Shown piece by piece: positions 14,714-16,957 of a stretch of 16,957 nt of DNA (position 1 is its first letter; each line of letters opens with the position of its first letter). The stretch lies in contig CALXKG010000151.1 in NCBI GenBank assembly GCA_944388825.1, forward strand, positions 1 through 16,957, read 5' to 3'. The DNA comes from an uncultured Clostridia bacterium. GTDB lineage: Bacteria; Bacillota; Clostridia; Oscillospirales; Ruminococcaceae. Under the pieces are notes generated by a model. It was given only the letters and a program-made list of their open reading frames with translations. It was not told where the DNA came from and searched no databases. A program made the position numbers and the translations under genes.

Positions 14714-15448
14714 TTGGATTACAAGCGGATTTTGCAAAAAAAGGCGCTGTTTGAAGCAAAACGGCATTTAATCCCGCCGGAAGTGCTGGAAAAGTACGAA
14801 AAGGACTTTGAGATCGAATATGCTCACCACTCGACCGCCATTGAGGGGAACACGCTGACCCTTATCCAGACCAAGGTCATCCTGGAAGACGGGCTGTCGG
14901 TCGGCGGCAAGACACTGCGGGAAATTTATGAGGTCACCAACCACAACAAAGCCTTCCACTTTGTCCGGCGGTGCATTGAAGATGGGAAACCGCTGGACGA
15001 AGGGCTGATGAAGGATATCCACGCCCTGTTGATGGAAAATATCCTGGTGGGCGGGGTCTATCGGAATGTCGAGGTGCGGATCACCGGCGCAGGGTTTAAA
15101 CCCCCCGTTCCCAGCGAAATGTTCCGGCAGATAAAGGACTTTTTCGCCGCTCTCCCCTACCGGACCGGCTTAAACCCGATCGAACTGGCGGCTTGGACCC
15201 ATGCGGAATTCGTCCGCATCCATCCCTTTGCCGACGGAAACGGACGGACGGCGCGGATGCTGCTCAACTACCAGCTGATGGCCCATGCCTTTATCCCCAT
15301 TTCCATCCGCAAGGAAAACCGACTTGCTTATTACGAGGCGTTGGAAGCCTTTGCGGTACAGGGGGATTTAACCCCCTTCGCCGATATGGCGGCGGCGCTC
15401 GTCGAGGAAAAGTATGACGAGCTGCTCCGGATGGTTCCGGAAGAATAA
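14714..15448 (+). CDS. Fic family protein, class II (putative AMPylase)
   Basis: This is a 244-residue Fic-domain protein, which usually transfers AMP from ATP to a target hydroxyl, modifying protein activity. The core motif HPFADGNGRTAR (170-181) is intact, with catalytic His170. An N-terminal inhibitory motif STAIEG (40-45, with Glu44) matches (S/T)xxxE(G/N), so this is a self-inhibited class II Fic that needs no separate antitoxin. The start is taken as TTG 14714, with GGAGG eight bases upstream; the GTG at 14705 lies in that site. It lies 35 bases after the ABC exporter with no visible terminator between them, so they are probably cotranscribed, and it ends at a strong terminator. The target is unknown. 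Confidence 0.93.
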   Translation: MDYKRILQKKALFEAKRHLIPPEVLEKYEKDFEIEYAHHSTAIEGNTLTLIQTKVILEDGLSVGGKTLREIYEVTNHNKAFHFVRRCIEDGKPLDEGLMKDIHALLMENILVGGVYRNVEVRITGAGFKPPVPSEMFRQIKDFFAALPYRTGLNPIELAAWTHAEFVRIHPFADGNGRTARMLLNYQLMAHAFIPISIRKENRLAYYEALEAFAVQGDLTPFADMAAALVEEKYDELLRMVPEE

Positions 15449-15459
15449 GCAGTAACCAC

Positions 15460-15491
15460 AAAAGCCCGGGAGACGCGCCTCCCGGGCTTTT
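15460..15491 (+). terminator. Strong intrinsic terminator after fic
   Basis: This is a perfect 13-bp stem (15460-15472 with 15479-15491, loop ACGCGC) whose right arm ends in TTTT. Being symmetrical in A and T, it could also act on the minus strand. Confidence 0.9.
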
Positions 15492-15508
15492 CCATTCCCG
15501 CCCGCTCC

Positions 15509-15542
15509 TTCGACCAAATCCCCGCGTCCGATGGGCTATACT
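15509..15542 (+). promoter_or_regulatory. Putative Spo0A-dependent promoter of spoIIGA-sigE
   Basis: TATACT (15537-15542) is a good -10. There is no proper -35 at 17 bases (CCAAAT). At 22 bases upstream sits TTCGACC (15509-15515), one base from the Spo0A-box complement TTCGACA. The Bacillus subtilis spoIIG promoter also has 22-base spacing and a Spo0A site at -35. TTCGAC-type words are common in this GC-rich DNA, so chance is possible. Confidence 0.45.
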
Positions 15543-15625
15543 GGAAGTGTTTCCAATCCCCCGCGGCAGTCCCTGTAACGAAAAAGGGGACTCAAACGCG
15601 CTCCGGGATGGAGGGAGGGGATGCT

Positions 15626-16465
15626 GTGCAGACAGTCTATATCGACGTACTGGTCGCCTTAAACCTCCTGCTCACCTGGGCGATGCTCCGGGCCTGCGGG
15701 GAACTCTGCCACCGGGCCGCCCGGAAGGGGCGGATGGCGCTGGCGTCCGGCATCGGCGGGATAAGCTCTCTGGTCATCCTGCTGCCGGAGCTGCCGTGGG
15801 GGGCGCTGCTGGTCCTGCGGCTGCTGCTCTCCGGCCTGCTGGTCCGCGCCGCCTTCCGCTGGGAGGGCTGGCGGCAGCTGGCCCGGATGGCGGGGCTGTT
15901 ATTCGCCGTCAGCCTGCTGTTCGCCGGGGGTACGGCGGCGGTCTGGAGCCTGTTCGCCCCCCGGGGGATCGCCCTGCGCAACGGGACAGTCTACTTCCAC
16001 ATCCCCGCCTGGATGCTGGCCGGGGCGGCGACGGTGGGATACCTGGCGGCGAGAGGCGTCGGGGCCGCGCTGGAAAAGCGGATGCCGTCGGCGCTCACCG
16101 AGGACTACGTCGCCTCTGTAAACGGCCGGGACGCCCCGCTGCGGCTGCTGACCGACACCGGCAACCGGCTCACCTTTTCCGGGCGGCCGGTCGCGGTCAT
16201 CGGGACAAAGGCGGCGGGTTTCCTGCCGCCGGAAGCCGCTGCCGCGGCAGAGGACATCACCATCGCGGCCAGCGGCAAACTCAAGCTCATCCCTTGCCGG
16301 ACAGTCGCCGGGGAAAAGCTGCTGCCGGGCGTCGAGGCGCGGCTGACCCGCAGGCGGGACGGGGCTGTTTTTCCCTGCATCCTGGCGGTGACGGCGGAAA
16401 ACTGCTTCCCGGGTATGCCGGACGGAAAGGAGGGGGCCGACGGGGTCATCGGGGTTGTGAACTGA
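15626..16465 (+). CDS. spoIIGA: Sporulation sigma-E factor-processing peptidase SpoIIGA
   Basis: SpoIIGA is the membrane aspartic protease that removes the pro-peptide of sigma-E in the mother cell during sporulation, after a signal from SpoIIR. The 279-residue protein has an N-terminal membrane domain with about five hydrophobic segments (first YIDVLVALNLLLTW, last near 125-150). A cytoplasmic protease domain follows, with LLTDTGNRLT. Asp177 is the catalytic residue (Asp183 in B. subtilis), here in DTGN. The C-terminus has DGVIGVVN. GTG 15626 is preferred, since GGAGGGAGGGG precedes it and the alignment to the short Bacillus N-terminus fits; ATG 15608 would start inside or before that site. 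sigE follows after 22 bases. Confidence 0.93.
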   Translation: MQTVYIDVLVALNLLLTWAMLRACGELCHRAARKGRMALASGIGGISSLVILLPELPWGALLVLRLLLSGLLVRAAFRWEGWRQLARMAGLLFAVSLLFAGGTAAVWSLFAPRGIALRNGTVYFHIPAWMLAGAATVGYLAARGVGAALEKRMPSALTEDYVASVNGRDAPLRLLTDTGNRLTFSGRPVAVIGTKAAGFLPPEAAAAAEDITIAASGKLKLIPCRTVAGEKLLPGVEARLTRRRDGAVFPCILAVTAENCFPGMPDGKEGADGVIGVVN

Positions 16466-16487
16466 AACGCTTTGAGGAGGAAATCGG

Positions 16488-16957
16488 ATGAAATTCGCGC
16501 TGAAAAACCACCTGCGGCTGAGACTCATCTTCTGGCTGAAAAACCCGGCGCACCTCTCCCCCGGGGAAAACGCCCTCCACTTCATCGGCGGCGGGTCGCT
16601 CCCCCCGCCCCTCACCCGGGAGGAGGAAGAGCGGCTGGTCGCCCGCCTCCCCGACCCCGCCGTCAAGGAGACGCTGATCACCCGCAACCTGCGGCTGGTC
16701 GTCTACATCGCCCGCAAGTTCGAAGGGGGCGGCAATTCGCTGGAGGATTTAAGCTCGATCGGGGCGATCGGGCTGATCAAGGCGGTCGACACCTTCTCGC
16801 CGGACAAGAAGAACAAACTGGCGACCTACGCCTCCCGCTGCATCGAAAACGAGATCCTGATGCACCTGCGCAAGACCTCCCGCCTCCGGAGCGAGGTGTC
16901 CTTTGACGAGCCCTTAAACGTCGACTGGGACGGGAATGAGCTGCTGCTCAGCGACGT
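16488..16957 (+). CDS. sigE: RNA polymerase sporulation sigma factor SigE (3' end cut by window)
   Basis: Sigma-E is the first mother-cell sigma factor, made as an inactive precursor that SpoIIGA cleaves. The frame runs from ATG 16488 with no stop to the window edge (156 codons). The N-terminal pro-region (about 1-30, with LIFWLKNPA) is present. Then come PPPLTREEEERLV, the region 2 core (NLRLVVYIARKFEG, SIGAIGLIKAVDTFSPDKKNKLATYASRCIENEILMHLR split over residues about 85-135), and SEVSFDEPL at the start of the linker. GAGGAGG lies about eight bases upstream. Order and spacing with spoIIGA are those of the spoIIG operon. Confidence 0.96.
   Translation, partial: MKFALKNHLRLRLIFWLKNPAHLSPGENALHFIGGGSLPPPLTREEEERLVARLPDPAVKETLITRNLRLVVYIARKFEGGGNSLEDLSSIGAIGLIKAVDTFSPDKKNKLATYASRCIENEILMHLRKTSRLRSEVSFDEPLNVDWDGNELLLSD

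Noticed and set aside
13800..14759. Minus-strand open frame of about 319 codons opposite the ABC exporter
   Set aside because: It is the antisense of the ATPase domain and its motifs; no independent support.

Overview
The window looks like chromosomal DNA from a GC-rich, spore-forming member of the Clostridia, probably an Oscillospiraceae/Ruminococcaceae-type gut bacterium. The reasons are a CIRCE-controlled hrcA-grpE-dnaK-dnaJ operon in Gram-positive order, a DnaK that appears to lack the Gram-negative nucleotide-binding-domain insertion, sigma-A-type promoters, strong Shine-Dalgarno sites, the endospore pair spoIIGA-sigE at the right edge, and a palindromic intergenic element of a kind I associate with such genomes. 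The taxonomic call is inference; no rRNA is present.

Layout. Positions 1-347 hold no gene, but carry a MITE-like inverted repeat and a hairpin terminator. Positions 348-5281 (minus strand) carry the class I heat-shock operon, transcribed hrcA, grpE, dnaK, dnaJ from a promoter abutting a perfect CIRCE operator (5371-5397). Diverging from it on the plus strand is a DUF3810-type membrane protein with an HExxH motif; its best ribosome binding site points to an ATT start upstream of the first ATG. A second plus-strand group (6969-11092) has two paralogous DUF4358-type lipoproteins (the second with a long Ser/Glu/Pro linker), an MBOAT O-acyltransferase and a DHHW/AlgX-like SGNH protein. Together these resemble an envelope-glycan O-acylation module.

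A tRNA-Lys(UUU) gene follows, driven by a textbook promoter and preceded by an unusually long leader, then an HD-domain protein ending in a bidirectional terminator. An unrecognised membrane-anchored protein (minus strand, apparently more AT-rich) is divergent from a homodimeric-type ABC exporter, which is followed at close range by a class II Fic protein with a TTG start. After a strong terminator come spoIIGA (membrane aspartic protease that processes pro-sigma-E) and the 5' part of sigE, cut by the window edge. A Spo0A-like box lies upstream of spoIIGA.

Most of the window is core housekeeping and sporulation DNA. The parts most worth a second look are the lipoprotein/MBOAT/DHHW cassette, the apparent ATT start, the MITE-like element and the structured leader of the tRNA.
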